From: Myxococcales bacterium
GTDB taxonomy: Bacteria > Myxococcota_C > UBA6777
NCBI GenBank assembly: GCA_027005175.1
Contig: JALTMC010000594.1
Location: forward strand, 1 to 13,412
DNA length: 13,412 nucleotides
Direction: 5' to 3'
A model generated the notes under the pieces. The model made no database searches. It was not told where the DNA came from and worked only from the letters and a program-made list of their open reading frames with translations. Positions 6,895 through 13,412 of the stretch are shown piece after piece. The translations under genes and the position numbers were made by a program. The stretch's first letter is position 1. Each line of letters begins with the position of its first letter.

Positions 6895-7051
6895 CATCTT
6901 TCTGTTGGTAAATCTCGTTCATCTTTTTGCTACAGAGTTTCCAATATCTGCCGTATTAAAACGATTGTGAGCCGAATAGTCAATCATTGGTATTTGAAAT
7001 ACATCTTTGAATGGCTTTTGTTTCAGTTGGTTATGTGTTTTAGGTGGGGCT

Positions 7052-9754
7052 ATGGAAACTTCTTCTTTACTCTTCTTCGCAGCAAGTGTGGGATGTTTTA
7101 TTGGAATTGTGACATGGAGAAAGTCTCGTCATCAATCTCAGGTTCGCTCTCATCTAGAAGAAGCAGAGTATCTACAGCAGGTGCGTGCTCTTGTTGAGAA
7201 GAGGGACTACTTGCAGGCTGGGAAATTACAGGTCCAGCATGGAAATATGGAAGCGGCTTACAATCTCTTTGTACGTGGACAGCTAGAAAAAGAAGCGTCG
7301 CAAATCGCAAGTTTTTTGGGGCAGAACCAAAAAGCTGCTGTGCATGCGGAGAAGGCCAAAGAGTTTCGTCGGGCAGCAGAGTTGTATCTGGAATGTGAGG
7401 AGTTTGAATCGGCTGGGCGTGCTTATGCGTATGCAGGGCAGTTTCAGGAAGCTGTGGCCATGTTTGAACGAGTTCCCGAAGCTGACCTTGAGCAACAAGC
7501 ACAGGTATGGGAACAGGCGATGTTGGGTTTGTTTTCTGAATGCGATGGTGATCCTGCGGATCTCTCTTCAGAGTCTCAGCGTAAAATCGCTTATGCAGCG
7601 AATAAGGCTGCCAAAGCCTACCAGAAACTTGGTCTTTGGGAGCGAGCTCATGTGATCTCTCAAGTTTGTGAAAAAGGATGTCTGACTCGCGCGGTTAAAG
7701 CCAAAGTTACAGGAGAACTCGCTCTATCCGAATTAAAATCATCGACAAGAGAGGTTCAGAAGAGGTCACCTTCCACTCCATCCAAGGGCACTGGCACAGC
7801 CAAAGGACAAGTTCATTCTCCAACGAGCAAGAGTGCAAAGAAATCGAGTTCTGCGAAAGAATCAGAAAAACGTAGTGTTGCTGTAGGTGGGAATAAGAAG
7901 CGTAGTGCTGTAGGTGGGAATAAGAAGCGTAGTGCTGTCGGTGAGAATGAGAAGCGTAGTGCTGTCGGTGAGAATAAGAAGCGTAGTGTTGTAGGTGAGG
8001 ATAAGCTTTCCAATGAGAGAGGTTTACTGGGGCGAGAGGAGCAAGATCTTGAAGAAGAGATCCTTGACATCGATGCCTTTAGTTTCGATGAACTCGATGG
8101 GGTAGAGTCAGGGGCATCTGAACTCTCAGAGGTTGCTGAAGCAGGAGGCTGCGCAAAGACTTTGCTTGAAAGCCATTGTGGTGGAGCTGGGAGTCGAGTG
8201 CCAGATATTCCCCGATTCTCATTAAGCTCTCACCCCTCTGCTGTTTCTTCATCATCACATTGGGGGGCGGGTGTCCCGGATGCCTTTGGGGTATCAGAAA
8301 ATGGTGCTGTTCTTGGGACTCCACTTCAGCTATCTCGTGTGGAGAGAGTTCCTCTCTCATATAGTGGCAGTATGAATGGCGTTCCTTGCTCCTCCAGTGA
8401 TGATGTGAGTCGGGCGTCTCTCTCTCTTGAAAGTGATATTGTCGGACATCTTGCACATTTGTCAGGCCAAGTGGTTTATGTCACAGATGCGATCACCAAA
8501 ATGCAGACGCAGATTCGTCAGAAAAGTGATCGATATATCTTGGGAGAGAAGCTGGGGGAAGGTGGAATGTCTGTTGTTTATAAAGCAACGGATCAGAAGC
8601 TTGAGAGGATCGTCGCTTTGAAATTGTTGCTCTCTGGTTTGCAAATCAATGAGAAGACTCTTACAGCTTTTCGACGGGAAGCCAAGTTGCTCGCGAACCT
8701 GGATCATCCCAATATTGTGGTGGTTCATGATTTTGGTGTATTGGACGGTTGTCCCTATATCTGTATGGAGTATCTTGAAGGTTTTACCATGGAACAATTT
8801 CAGATCAAAGCTGGAAAGAAGGGGCTGCCATTACGAGCTCTCTTTGAGTTGATGAATGGATTGTTTCATGCGCTTGAGTACGTACATGGAAAGAACCTGG
8901 TTCACCGTGATATTAAGCCAGCGAATATCATGTATACTCAGCACAACAAGGTCAAGCTCATGGACTTTGGTATTGCACGCTCAGCCGACGCACACACTCA
9001 ATCCATTGCGGGAACTCCTGCTTATATGTCCCCTGAGCAAATTGCTGGTTCTTCCATTGATCACCGCTCCGATCTCTTCTCTTTGGGTGCGATGATGTAT
9101 CACCTACTCACAGGTCGTCTCCCTTTTTCTGGCTTGGCTCGTACTGTCAAACCTCAGTCTATCCGCAAATATAGAGATATCCCATCCTCCTTAGAAGAGG
9201 CTGTTATGTGGTGTCTTCATAGGGATGCAACTCGTCGTCCCCAACATGTGTTGGAGATCCGCACTGCTCTCGGGATGATTCATAGGCAACTTGCTGATCA
9301 TTTTCATGGATACAATGACCAGGGATTGTCATCGAATGCAAATCCTGAAACCTCTCGTTCTGAGGCAGAGTCCCATCAAACATTCAAGTCATTGGAAGAG
9401 TTGGCAACACTTCCTCAGCAAGAGTACCCTTTCTCTTCCAGTGAGAGGCCACAGTCTTTTTCTCCATCTTCCCAGACTATTGATACTCCTGCTTTTACGT
9501 TTGTATCATCCAAGAGTTCTCTCTCTTCTCAGAGTATTAATACTCCTGTTCCTAAATTTGTGTCATCCGAGGATTTTGCTACGACACCAACAACACCTGA
9601 TTTGGGACCAGCAGGGCAGGATTCTTTGTCCTCTCTCTCGTCCTCGGGATTGACCTCCCATCCAACTGTGTTGGAGTCCTCTTCTACAACATCAGGAGTT
9701 GCGATCCCTACGAGTCGGGCAAAGTGGACATCCTACGAACCCACTTCTCAGTAA
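7052..9754 (+). CDS. Membrane-anchored Ser/Thr protein kinase with N-terminal helical-repeat region
   Basis: The chosen start is ATG 7052 (900 residues), with AGGTGGGG at 7042-7049. An in-frame TTG at 7007 lacks a ribosome site and would put polar/aromatic residues before the helix. Residues about 4-21 form one transmembrane helix followed by WRKSR, which predicts a cytoplasmic body. Residues about 30-235 are rich in helical Ala/Glu/Leu pairs resembling TPR-like repeats. A low-complexity linker holds five copies of a nine-residue unit (273-318), then acidic and Ser-rich stretches. The kinase domain spans about 494-765: G-loop GEGGMSVVYKA (502-512), catalytic lysine K524, HRDIKPAN with D620, DFG with D638, then SPEQ. 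All catalytic residues are present, so it should be active on Ser/Thr. The tail (770-900) is Ser/Thr/Pro-rich with TP motifs and may be autophosphorylated. No PASTA or other C-terminal sensor is seen. Substrate and signal are unknown. Confidence 0.93.
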   Translation: METSSLLFFAASVGCFIGIVTWRKSRHQSQVRSHLEEAEYLQQVRALVEKRDYLQAGKLQVQHGNMEAAYNLFVRGQLEKEASQIASFLGQNQKAAVHAEKAKEFRRAAELYLECEEFESAGRAYAYAGQFQEAVAMFERVPEADLEQQAQVWEQAMLGLFSECDGDPADLSSESQRKIAYAANKAAKAYQKLGLWERAHVISQVCEKGCLTRAVKAKVTGELALSELKSSTREVQKRSPSTPSKGTGTAKGQVHSPTSKSAKKSSSAKESEKRSVAVGGNKKRSAVGGNKKRSAVGENEKRSAVGENKKRSVVGEDKLSNERGLLGREEQDLEEEILDIDAFSFDELDGVESGASELSEVAEAGGCAKTLLESHCGGAGSRVPDIPRFSLSSHPSAVSSSSHWGAGVPDAFGVSENGAVLGTPLQLSRVERVPLSYSGSMNGVPCSSSDDVSRASLSLESDIVGHLAHLSGQVVYVTDAITKMQTQIRQKSDRYILGEKLGEGGMSVVYKATDQKLERIVALKLLLSGLQINEKTLTAFRREAKLLANLDHPNIVVVHDFGVLDGCPYICMEYLEGFTMEQFQIKAGKKGLPLRALFELMNGLFHALEYVHGKNLVHRDIKPANIMYTQHNKVKLMDFGIARSADAHTQSIAGTPAYMSPEQIAGSSIDHRSDLFSLGAMMYHLLTGRLPFSGLARTVKPQSIRKYRDIPSSLEEAVMWCLHRDATRRPQHVLEIRTALGMIHRQLADHFHGYNDQGLSSNANPETSRSEAESHQTFKSLEELATLPQQEYPFSSSERPQSFSPSSQTIDTPAFTFVSSKSSLSSQSINTPVPKFVSSEDFATTPTTPDLGPAGQDSLSSLSSSGLTSHPTVLESSSTTSGVAIPTSRAKWTSYEPTSQ
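7868..8005 (+). repeat. In-frame 27-bp minisatellite in the kinase linker, 5 copies
   Basis: The first copy is 30 nt (7868-7897), followed by four 27-nt copies at 7898-7924, 7925-7951, 7952-7978 and 7979-8005. The encoded unit is KRSAVGGNK, drifting to KRSAVGENE, KRSAVGENK and KRSVVGEDK. Each copy brings two or three basic residues and a serine. Copies stay in frame, so unit gain or loss would only change linker length. Copy number is likely variable between strains. Confidence 0.9.
9473..9571 (+). repeat. Degenerate 57-bp repeat in the kinase tail
   Basis: Two related 42-nt stretches at 9473-9514 and 9530-9571 encode QTIDTPAFTFVSSK and QSINTPVPKFVSSE, separated by a Ser-rich link. Each carries a TP motif. 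Period is 57 nt (19 codons), so reading frame is kept. They start at residues 808 and 827 of the kinase. Confidence 0.7.
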
Positions 9755-9883
9755 TCTGCAATGAGCATGCTGCCGGGAAAGCCCTGAGTCTTGGGCAGAC
9801 CGACATGATGGATGTTTTCGTGCGCCTCTTTCGCCACGACCAACACGAATGATGGGGCCTCTCTCAGAGAGAAGAGCTTGGAG

Positions 9884-11863
9884 TTACCAGGCGACTTCAG
9901 CGGTGGCTTTGGAGCGGAAGACGTTCCAAGTGCGGTCTGCAAGGGTGCGTTGGGCAGGGTCCTGTATGTGTCGATCACGGAGCAGGGAGCGGTGGATATA
10001 TTCGAGATAGTAATAGATCTTTACGCCACCGAAGTTGATTCGGATTCGAAGGTAGGGCTTGTATTTGGTGGTGATAAAGCCTGAAAAACCTTGTTCATCG
10101 GTTCCAAATACTCGGTTTTCTCGCCAGTGATCGACCTTGATTCCTGCCTCAACATTGAGCCAGTCGGTGAAGGTATAGCCCATCTGAAAGTTGCCAAAGA
10201 GAAGATCGGCAACATAGTCGTCTTCTTGGATTAACTTGCGACGATAGTCGGTGTCGCGGATATATTTTCCTGTCACCATAAAGCGCAAGCCGTTGCCCAC
10301 AGGGGCAGTATAGTTGAGCGTGAGACGCAGCAGAAATGTGAAGCGATCCTGGTATCGGCGATAGACGCTTCGGCTGTCACGTCCAAAGTCTTGACGATTG
10401 CTGTTGTTAAAGAAGTCTGTATCGGTGATGCCTTGGTTAAAACCGGGAAAACTGGGATAGCTGTTGTCAACATCACGTGGGATGAGTTCACCGTCTGGGA
10501 CAGTCACACCATTCACAGTGACAGCTCGACCTGTGTTGTTGACGGGGTTATTGGTACTGTAGGTGAGGACGGTGCCTTCCAGGGTTGCTTTGAAGGTGCT
10601 GATGGCATATTCAACAATCAATGTTCCACCGGTCCAGCCGATGATGCTTTCAAACCAGGGTTCGTCAAAGTCCATAAACTCATTGGCGATATTTAAGGTT
10701 GGAAGCTGGCCGCCTCCGAGGAATCCATCAGTGAGCAGCACATCGCTTTCTCGTCGAGCACCAAAAGCGGAGTTAAAGTCTGGGCTGATATAAAAGCCTT
10801 CTGCTTTCATGGACAACCCGATCTCAAAGGGATCGTCCACATCCACTCGTGCTTTGAGCGCGATTCCTCGGCGTTCACCCCAGGCTAGGTTATAGAAGCC
10901 TCCTTCGGGTATGCGGTTGGTTGCATACTGTTCATTGATACGGTTGTCTGTGTAGGCAAAAAACAGGTTGATATTGACATTGTCACCTGCTTCAATTTTG
11001 GCATCAAAGGTAGCGGCGATATGCATAAATCGGTTGGACAAGCCAACGGCACCATCTTTTATGCCATTGGGGTTCGATGAACCTACAGCATCCGGGTCAA
11101 AGCGATTGGCTTCCCAGTCGAGAATGACCGTTCCGATGGCTTGTAGTTTGAGCCAATCTAGGGGTTCTAGGTCAAGGCGTAGAGCATACGCATAATCTTG
11201 TCCATAGAAGGGCTGGCTGATGGCTGTATCACCCAAGCCCGTGCTCCAGCCAGGGCCGACCCACATCTTGGGTAGAGGGATGATTACAATGTGGAAGTGG
11301 AAAATATCACCAAGGCCACCATCCACAAAGATACCTTTGCCATTGTCTCGGTCGATGTAGCGAACTTTTCCGATCGTCCAGGCGTTGAACTGGGAAAAAT
11401 CTGAGCTGCCGACATGGATGTAATTTAGCCATGACACAGGGGGCTTGATTCGAAACCAATACCCTCGCAGTTTGATATACTCTGCTTGGTTCATTCCCAG
11501 TGATTCACCGCTGTTGTCCGGAATGTCTCGCATGTCGCCATTTTCCCACCAGTTGTGCCACAACGCGCCAAAGCGACTTTTGACCCGCACTCCTGCGCGA
11601 ACATATTTGCTGACCTTGCCACGGAAGGTTAACTCAAACTCAGAGGCTACACCGTTGTCGCCCGAGTAGTTATCTTTTTCCGCAGGATGCCCCAACCACA
11701 GGTTACCCTGGCGTGCGTTGTTGCGATAGAGCCATTTTGTATAAATTTTGGCGGAGAGGTCGAAGTTGGCAATGTCTGCATGGGTGGTTTTGGGTGTCCA
11801 AAGAATGACACCCAAACACAACAAGCCAAGAGTGCTGGCATGAAAGAACTTGTTCGCTTGCAT
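9884..11863 (-). CDS. Predicted outer-membrane beta-barrel protein
   Basis: Starting at ATG 11863-11861 gives 659 residues. An in-frame GTG four codons earlier (11875) is possible but would overlap the likely ribosome site (AAGTGGAA). The N-terminus is a signal peptide: MQANKFF, a hydrophobic core (LGLLCLGVILW), and likely cleavage at THA before DIANF. The mature protein has many alternating aromatic/polar strands, long polar loops rich in Asn, Asp and Gly, few cysteines and no hydrophobic helix. It ends in a tryptophan (TAEVAW), as expected for a barrel C-terminal strand recognised by BamA. The strand pattern recalls porin-like or alginate-export-type barrels, but I cannot assign a family. 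It follows the DOMON-like gene after 60 bp on the same strand and is probably in the same operon. It converges on the kinase gene across 129 bp that show no clear terminator. Confidence 0.75.
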   Translation of the reverse strand: MQANKFFHASTLGLLCLGVILWTPKTTHADIANFDLSAKIYTKWLYRNNARQGNLWLGHPAEKDNYSGDNGVASEFELTFRGKVSKYVRAGVRVKSRFGALWHNWWENGDMRDIPDNSGESLGMNQAEYIKLRGYWFRIKPPVSWLNYIHVGSSDFSQFNAWTIGKVRYIDRDNGKGIFVDGGLGDIFHFHIVIIPLPKMWVGPGWSTGLGDTAISQPFYGQDYAYALRLDLEPLDWLKLQAIGTVILDWEANRFDPDAVGSSNPNGIKDGAVGLSNRFMHIAATFDAKIEAGDNVNINLFFAYTDNRINEQYATNRIPEGGFYNLAWGERRGIALKARVDVDDPFEIGLSMKAEGFYISPDFNSAFGARRESDVLLTDGFLGGGQLPTLNIANEFMDFDEPWFESIIGWTGGTLIVEYAISTFKATLEGTVLTYSTNNPVNNTGRAVTVNGVTVPDGELIPRDVDNSYPSFPGFNQGITDTDFFNNSNRQDFGRDSRSVYRRYQDRFTFLLRLTLNYTAPVGNGLRFMVTGKYIRDTDYRRKLIQEDDYVADLLFGNFQMGYTFTDWLNVEAGIKVDHWRENRVFGTDEQGFSGFITTKYKPYLRIRINFGGVKIYYYLEYIHRSLLRDRHIQDPAQRTLADRTWNVFRSKATAEVAW

Positions 11864-11923
11864 CAGGATTTCCACTTTTCGTTCTGGCTTGAACGTCGAA
11901 CACAGGCAGGGTGATGTCTGAAC

Positions 11924-12733
11924 TTATTTTCGATAGACAAAATGGACAATGGCATGTTTGCCTTTGCCTTTGCAGGAGTACTTGGAGAGGAGCTTGTATT
12001 GGGCTTTCTTTTCGGAGCGTTTGCCTTTGGCTTTTCCCGCGAGCATATCGATCACATGGGGGTCACATGTTTTGTCATTACCACCGCCAAATCGGTGCTT
12101 ACCGTTGTACTCATTCACACGTCGTGTCAGAAAATCTGCTTTGTTGGGGTAGCCTTCATTGCTTTGCATCAGAACTTGAAAACCCCAGCTTTTGCTTAGG
12201 CCGCCCAGCGCAGATTTTGGGACAATGGCGATTAAGTCTTTTCCCGAACTACGTGTGATAGTGGGGATGATGATTCCCTTTTTGAATTGGGTCGCTTTCA
12301 GGTTGATCTCTTGCTTGAGGCGGGTTTTTCCTTGGGGGCTTAGTAAGACCACTTTGTTCCAACCTTTGGCAAAGCGAACATTCATTCCAGGCAAAGCGTT
12401 CTTCCAGCTTTTTCCCTTGCCTGTGTGAATATAGAGCTGTGCAAACTGGGTGCTAAACCCATTGCCACCCCAGGTTTTTGACTTCCATACGTCACGGATG
12501 CGATTGCGAACTCGCACACGGATCTCCACGTTACTTCCACGCGTTTTAATGGTGACTTTGGTGATGTCAAAGTCTCCTCTTTTGTAGGAACTATGGGTGG
12601 GGTACGTGTATTTCCCGGGGCCTTTGTCGTCTTTTTTGGGATCTTTAAAGGTGATCTTTAAAGCCCAAGCCGAAGAACAGGTAACAACCAACAGAGATAC
12701 AGTGGCGATCATTGTTGTAAACCAACGAGACAT
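11924..12733 (-). CDS. Exported glucodextranase C-terminal (DOMON-like) domain protein
   Basis: The 269-residue protein starts at ATG 12733-12731, with an AGGAGAG ribosome site just upstream. A signal peptide ends near SAWA (residue 24). The mature part shows the pattern of the glucodextranase C-terminal/DOMON-like family: DPKKDDKGPGKYTYP (31-45), a GDFDITKVTI strand (53-62), a WGGNGFS segment, and FGGGND (215-220) with CDPHVIDML (223-231). In glycoside hydrolases this beta-sandwich module accompanies a catalytic domain and is thought to bind sugar. Here it stands alone, with no catalytic domain. A lysine-rich tail (233-269, containing C254) is extra and could bind polyanions or the cell surface. 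The gene is followed 60 bp later by an outer-membrane barrel gene, suggesting a joint periplasmic or surface role. Confidence 0.82.
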   Translation of the reverse strand: MSRWFTTMIATVSLLVVTCSSAWALKITFKDPKKDDKGPGKYTYPTHSSYKRGDFDITKVTIKTRGSNVEIRVRVRNRIRDVWKSKTWGGNGFSTQFAQLYIHTGKGKSWKNALPGMNVRFAKGWNKVVLLSPQGKTRLKQEINLKATQFKKGIIIPTITRSSGKDLIAIVPKSALGGLSKSWGFQVLMQSNEGYPNKADFLTRRVNEYNGKHRFGGGNDKTCDPHVIDMLAGKAKGKRSEKKAQYKLLSKYSCKGKGKHAIVHFVYRK

Positions 12734-12826
12734 TCTTTCTCTCTCCTATGTCACTGATGGGAGAACATCGCATAAAGTAGCCAATAGCCAACCCATACGG
12801 AAATGATTTTTCCTAGAACGGCAATG

Positions 12827-12855
12827 TGTATACTTGGTTTCTTCTCTTGTAGCAA
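12827..12855 (-). promoter_or_regulatory. Predicted sigma70-like promoter for the DOMON-barrel operon
   Basis: On the minus strand, TTGCTA (12855-12850, 4/6) is separated by 17 bp from TATACA (12832-12827, 4/6). The start codon at 12733 is about 90 bp downstream of the -10. Spacing is ideal but both hexamers are only moderate matches. Confidence 0.35.
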
Positions 12856-13013
12856 GGGAGGACATCTGTGAAAAGGTCAGGCACAAATGACCATCTTGTG
12901 AAAAGTCGAGTTGTATCTCTTTGCGATGACTCTCCGAACTTTGTGGGCTTTTTGCGTTTTTCTGAGACAAGATTACACCATCTACTTCTTCGATGTAGGA
13001 ATCGAATCATCAC

Positions 13014-13044
13014 CAAAAGTTGGGTGAAGAACTCTGGACCCAAC
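13014..13044 (-). terminator. Possible intrinsic terminator of the phosphoesterase gene
   Basis: On the minus strand GTTGGGT (13044-13038), a 12-nt loop and ACCCAAC (13025-13019) form a perfect 7-bp stem followed at once by TTTT (13018-13015). It lies about 75 bp downstream of the phosphoesterase stop. The T-run is short, so efficiency may be low. Confidence 0.4.
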
Positions 13045-13119
13045 GTTGTGTGAAGAACTCGGGGCTGGGGCCGAAGCCAGGGGTGATGTTGGATGGGGAG
13101 TCAAGGGGAGGGGAGATCG

Positions 13120-13412
13120 TTAGATTCCGACGAAGAGGCGTTTGCCGAAGGCGTCGGGGAGGCGAGCGTCGTAGATACGTTTGGCGCTGATGTTGATATC
13201 GTATTCGATGCGATATTGCTCGAAGCTGCGGGTTTCTGTGTCGAATATGGCGTAGGCAGCGCGGGGATCATAGTCGCGAGGTTGTCCGACGGAGCCAACG
13301 GAGATGATATATTGTTTGCCGGGTTCCAGGTCGAGGTGTCCTGGAACCATTTGAACAACACCACTGTCATCGAAAGCAAACACGCGACACAAGTGTGAGT
13401 GCCCGATGAACG
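13120..13412 (-). CDS. Calcineurin-like metallophosphoesterase, C-terminal part (5' end off window)
   Basis: A minus-strand reading frame enters from the right edge and stops at TAA 13122-13120, giving 97 visible codons. It begins with FIGHSH, the C-terminal metal-binding motif of metallophosphoesterases (GHTH in YfcE). It is followed about 30 residues later by VGSVGQPRDYDPRAAY, a signature of the YfcE-like branch, and the beta-strand end typical of these compact enzymes. This branch includes small phosphodiesterases and phosphatases that use two metal ions. The N-terminal metal ligands (D-x-H and GD motifs) lie outside the window, so activity cannot be judged. It reads towards the DOMON-like gene but is 386 bp away with a probable terminator between. 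Confidence 0.9.
   Translation of the reverse strand, partial: FIGHSHLCRVFAFDDSGVVQMVPGHLDLEPGKQYIISVGSVGQPRDYDPRAAYAIFDTETRSFEQYRIEYDINISAKRIYDARLPDAFGKRLFVGI

Larger units (their letters stand above)
12734..13119. other. 386-bp intergenic region upstream of the DOMON-like gene
   Basis: No convincing gene is seen. It holds a candidate promoter for the DOMON-like operon (12827-12855), a hairpin that may end the phosphoesterase transcript (13014-13044), and an imperfect duplication of GTGAAAAG (about 12868-12875 and 12898-12905). GTGAAGAACTC also occurs twice (near 13024 and 13050), once within the hairpin. Short ORFs on both strands cross these elements and are probably spurious. Confidence 0.5.

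Noticed and set aside
7007-7051. Upstream TTG start for the kinase, adding 15 residues
   Set aside because: No ribosome site before 7007, whereas ATG 7052 has AGGTGGGG close upstream and begins right before the TM helix.
9781-9806. Hairpin GCCC/GGGC as a terminator between the kinase and barrel genes
   Set aside because: Four-base arms and no T-run on either strand; too weak to call.
9748-9978. 76-codon minus-strand ORF overlapping the end of the barrel gene
   Set aside because: It begins inside the barrel gene in another frame and runs to the end of the kinase gene; the barrel has its own plausible C-terminus (ending in Trp), so no frameshift needs to be invoked.
12746-12970. 74-codon minus-strand ORF ending in a TAG that overlaps the DOMON-like gene's ribosome site
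   Set aside because: It needs a TTG start without a clear ribosome site, spans the predicted promoter, and the product has no recognisable features. Still the best candidate if a hidden leader gene exists here.
12868-13053. 61-codon plus-strand ORF from GTG with a strong GGGAGGA upstream
   Set aside because: It runs antisense across the predicted promoter and hairpin, has no recognisable protein features, and ends within the repeated GTGAAGAACTC region. The good ribosome-site match is probably chance.

Overview
The window looks like a piece of a Gram-negative bacterial chromosome. It encodes two exported proteins with Sec-type signal peptides, one of them a predicted outer-membrane beta-barrel, and all genes have bacterial Shine-Dalgarno sites. 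A large membrane-anchored eukaryotic-type Ser/Thr kinase, a DUF2723/TMEM260-type GT-C mannosyltransferase-like protein, a DOMON-like glucodextranase module and two SulP transporters would fit a Myxococcota/Deltaproteobacteria-like or Planctomycetes-like organism. That placement is inference; base composition looks moderate by eye and was not computed.

Layout, left to right. (1) 1-1164 (-): a SulP anion transporter cut by the left edge. (2) 1165-1627: divergent AT-rich intergenic region with a good sigma70-like promoter for the left SulP gene, a weaker one for the rightward genes, and a 32-bp direct repeat pair inside the predicted leader of the left SulP gene. (3) 1628-1849 (+): a small single-pass membrane protein ORF, then 1960-3558 (+): a complete second SulP transporter with a degenerate STAS domain. 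(4) 3559-3763: a convergent gap with a 21-bp direct repeat and a small dyad. (5) 3764-5656 (-): the GT-C glycosyltransferase. (6) 5657-5943: a divergent region with an unusual array of dyads, including a 37-bp repeat present twice. (7) 5944-6840 (+): an alpha/beta hydrolase, followed by 7052-9754 (+): a TM-solenoid-kinase protein carrying a coding minisatellite. (8) 12733-9884 (-): an apparent two-gene unit, an exported glucodextranase-type DOMON-like protein followed after 60 bp by an outer-membrane barrel. (9) 13412-13120 (-): the C-terminal part of a calcineurin-like metallophosphoesterase, cut by the right edge and followed by a plausible terminator.

How they may work together: the two SulP genes are a divergent paralogous pair, probably for bicarbonate, sulfate or another anion. 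The DOMON-like protein and the barrel are probably co-expressed and act at the cell surface. The hydrolase and kinase share a strand but are 211 bp apart, and no functional link is evident. No tRNA, rRNA, insertion sequence, cas gene or toxin-antitoxin gene was recognised. The most unusual non-coding structures are the dyad cluster at 5806-5933 and the repeat pair at 1250-1335.
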